A stretch of 5,851 nt of DNA, from assembly GCA_937893785.1 (NCBI GenBank), contig CALCSP010000558.1, forward strand, positions 1-5,851. Direction: 5' to 3'. The notes beneath the pieces were generated by a model. That model did no database searches. It worked only from the letters and a program-made list of their open reading frames with translations, and was not told where the DNA came from. Made by a program: the position numbers and the translations under genes. This DNA comes from an uncultured Verrucomicrobiales bacterium. Its GTDB lineage: Bacteria; Verrucomicrobiota; Verrucomicrobiia; Verrucomicrobiales; DEV007. Positions 5,169 to 5,851 of the stretch are shown here, one piece after another (position 1 is the first letter of the stretch; every line of letters begins with the position of its first letter).

Positions 5169-5851
5169 ATGGACATTCCTCGCTCGGAAAAGGTATCAGC
5201 AAACCGGGCAGGTTTGTCTTCTGGTAATGCCTTTAAGCTTGGTGCATGGCTGATTACAGGGGTTGCCGGCAGCTTATTTCTTGGGCGTGTTCTACGGGAG
5301 ACGATCAGGTTGGGGATCTACTCAGTGGTGCCACTGGTTGTTTATCAGGTGCTGAGGAAGCCTGCTGGCTGCCGCAGAGTCATTACTGATCAAGATGCCG
5401 CCAATGCGTCTTTACATGATCAGGAGTCCCAGTTTCAAGATGTGGTCTTGCCGGAGCGGCCGCTTGCCCCAGTGAGCGTTAAGCTCAAAACGCAAGGAAA
5501 AGAGCAAATCGACATTCCGGTTTTAACGGGGCAGCAATCTGGGGGAAACCCCTTTCAAGGGCAGGACGAAGAAGATTGTTTATCCATTGAGGAATCGTTG
5601 CCGGTTGCTGAAGAGCGACAAGTCTTCCTCGAGAATAAGCAGTCCTCATCTATGAGTAATGCTGAGTGGGCAGCAGGCTTACTTGATGCACTTGAGGATG
5701 ATTCCGAGAATATTGATGGCTTGGAATGCCGGAAGGATAAGGTGGGTGTGGAATTAGTTGGTTGGGGTGATGCTTGGAGTGATGAAAGCTTAAGTGATGA
5801 AAGCTTAAGTGATGACCCCGCCAAAGGTTCTTTGGCTGCGCTATCTGATGG
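5169..5851 (+). CDS. unrecognised protein with N-terminal hydrophobic region and acidic tail, 3'-partial
   Basis: An open frame of 227 full codons runs from ATG 5169 to the right edge without a stop. An in-frame TAA at 5145-5147 limits the start, and ATG 5169 is the first ATG after it; no Shine-Dalgarno is visible. After a polar, basic N-terminus come two hydrophobic stretches, about residues 24-39 (LGAWLITGVAGSLFLG) and 48-62 (LGIYSVVPLVVYQVL), separated by an Arg-rich loop. This suggests one or two membrane segments. The rest is hydrophilic, Gln/Glu/Asp-rich, low in predicted structure and increasingly acidic, with a WAAGLLDALEDD segment (167-178) that may form a short amphipathic helix. 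A tandem SDESL repeat sits at 204-213. Weak evidence for coding comes from an uninterrupted frame that starts just after a divergent AT-rich promoter zone. I do not recognise the family. It is probably a membrane-anchored protein with a disordered cytoplasmic or periplasmic tail. Confidence 0.6.
   Translation, partial: MDIPRSEKVSANRAGLSSGNAFKLGAWLITGVAGSLFLGRVLRETIRLGIYSVVPLVVYQVLRKPAGCRRVITDQDAANASLHDQESQFQDVVLPERPLAPVSVKLKTQGKEQIDIPVLTGQQSGGNPFQGQDEEDCLSIEESLPVAEERQVFLENKQSSSMSNAEWAAGLLDALEDDSENIDGLECRKDKVGVELVGWGDAWSDESLSDESLSDDPAKGSLAALSD
5778..5815 (+). repeat. 15-bp tandem repeat, two full copies plus a partial third
   Basis: AGTGATGAAAGCTTA occurs at 5778-5792 and 5793-5807 with no difference, then AGTGATGA (5808-5815) begins a third copy. 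It is in frame with the open gene and encodes Ser-Asp-Glu-Ser-Leu twice, then Ser-Asp-Asp. The exact identity of the copies points to recent slippage duplication. Confidence 0.85.

Noticed and set aside
5555..5824. Minus-strand frame with SSLKLSSLKLSS repeats
   Set aside because: The repeats simply mirror the 15-bp tandem repeat of the plus-strand gene, whose frame stays open across the whole 683 bases.

Overview
The window looks like chromosomal DNA from a bacterium of the PVC superphylum, most likely Verrucomicrobiota and less likely Planctomycetota. The main clue is a 1066-residue secreted protein that joins an SGNH-hydrolase-like domain, a PVC-type 'membrane-bound dehydrogenase' beta-propeller, a helical-repeat region and a blue-copper domain. 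That architecture is typical of these phyla. Base composition looks mixed and near 50% GC by eye. None of the starts has a strong Shine-Dalgarno sequence. I see no mobile element, CRISPR array, tRNA or rRNA. The taxonomic call is inference from protein style only.

Layout. Bases 1-659 (+) hold the C-terminal part of an iron-sulphur L-serine dehydratase, cut by the left edge. It converges on the 1066-residue gene (742-3942, -) across an 82-bp gap with a small hairpin. Upstream of that gene (3943-4110) lie a candidate sigma70-like promoter, two dyad symmetries 20 bp apart, and a weak terminator-like hairpin that probably closes the next gene. That gene (4111-5022, -) encodes a secreted TraB/PrgY/GumN (Tiki-like) protein. 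A 146-bp divergent, AT-rich intergenic region follows (5023-5168). It holds an 11-bp perfect inverted repeat, one arm of which covers the start codon of the TraB-family gene. Bases 5169-5851 (+) hold an open frame that runs off the right edge. It encodes a protein with an N-terminal hydrophobic region and a long acidic tail containing a 15-bp tandem repeat, and I do not recognise it.

How the genes relate. The two minus-strand genes both encode exported proteins, but a 168-bp spacer with its own promoter-like and terminator-like signals suggests separate transcription units. The serine dehydratase is cytoplasmic amino-acid catabolism and shows no functional link to its neighbours. I see no clear multi-gene system. 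The most interesting signals are the copper-for-haem style of the large dehydrogenase, its degenerate SGNH domain, and the regulatory symmetry in the two upstream regions.
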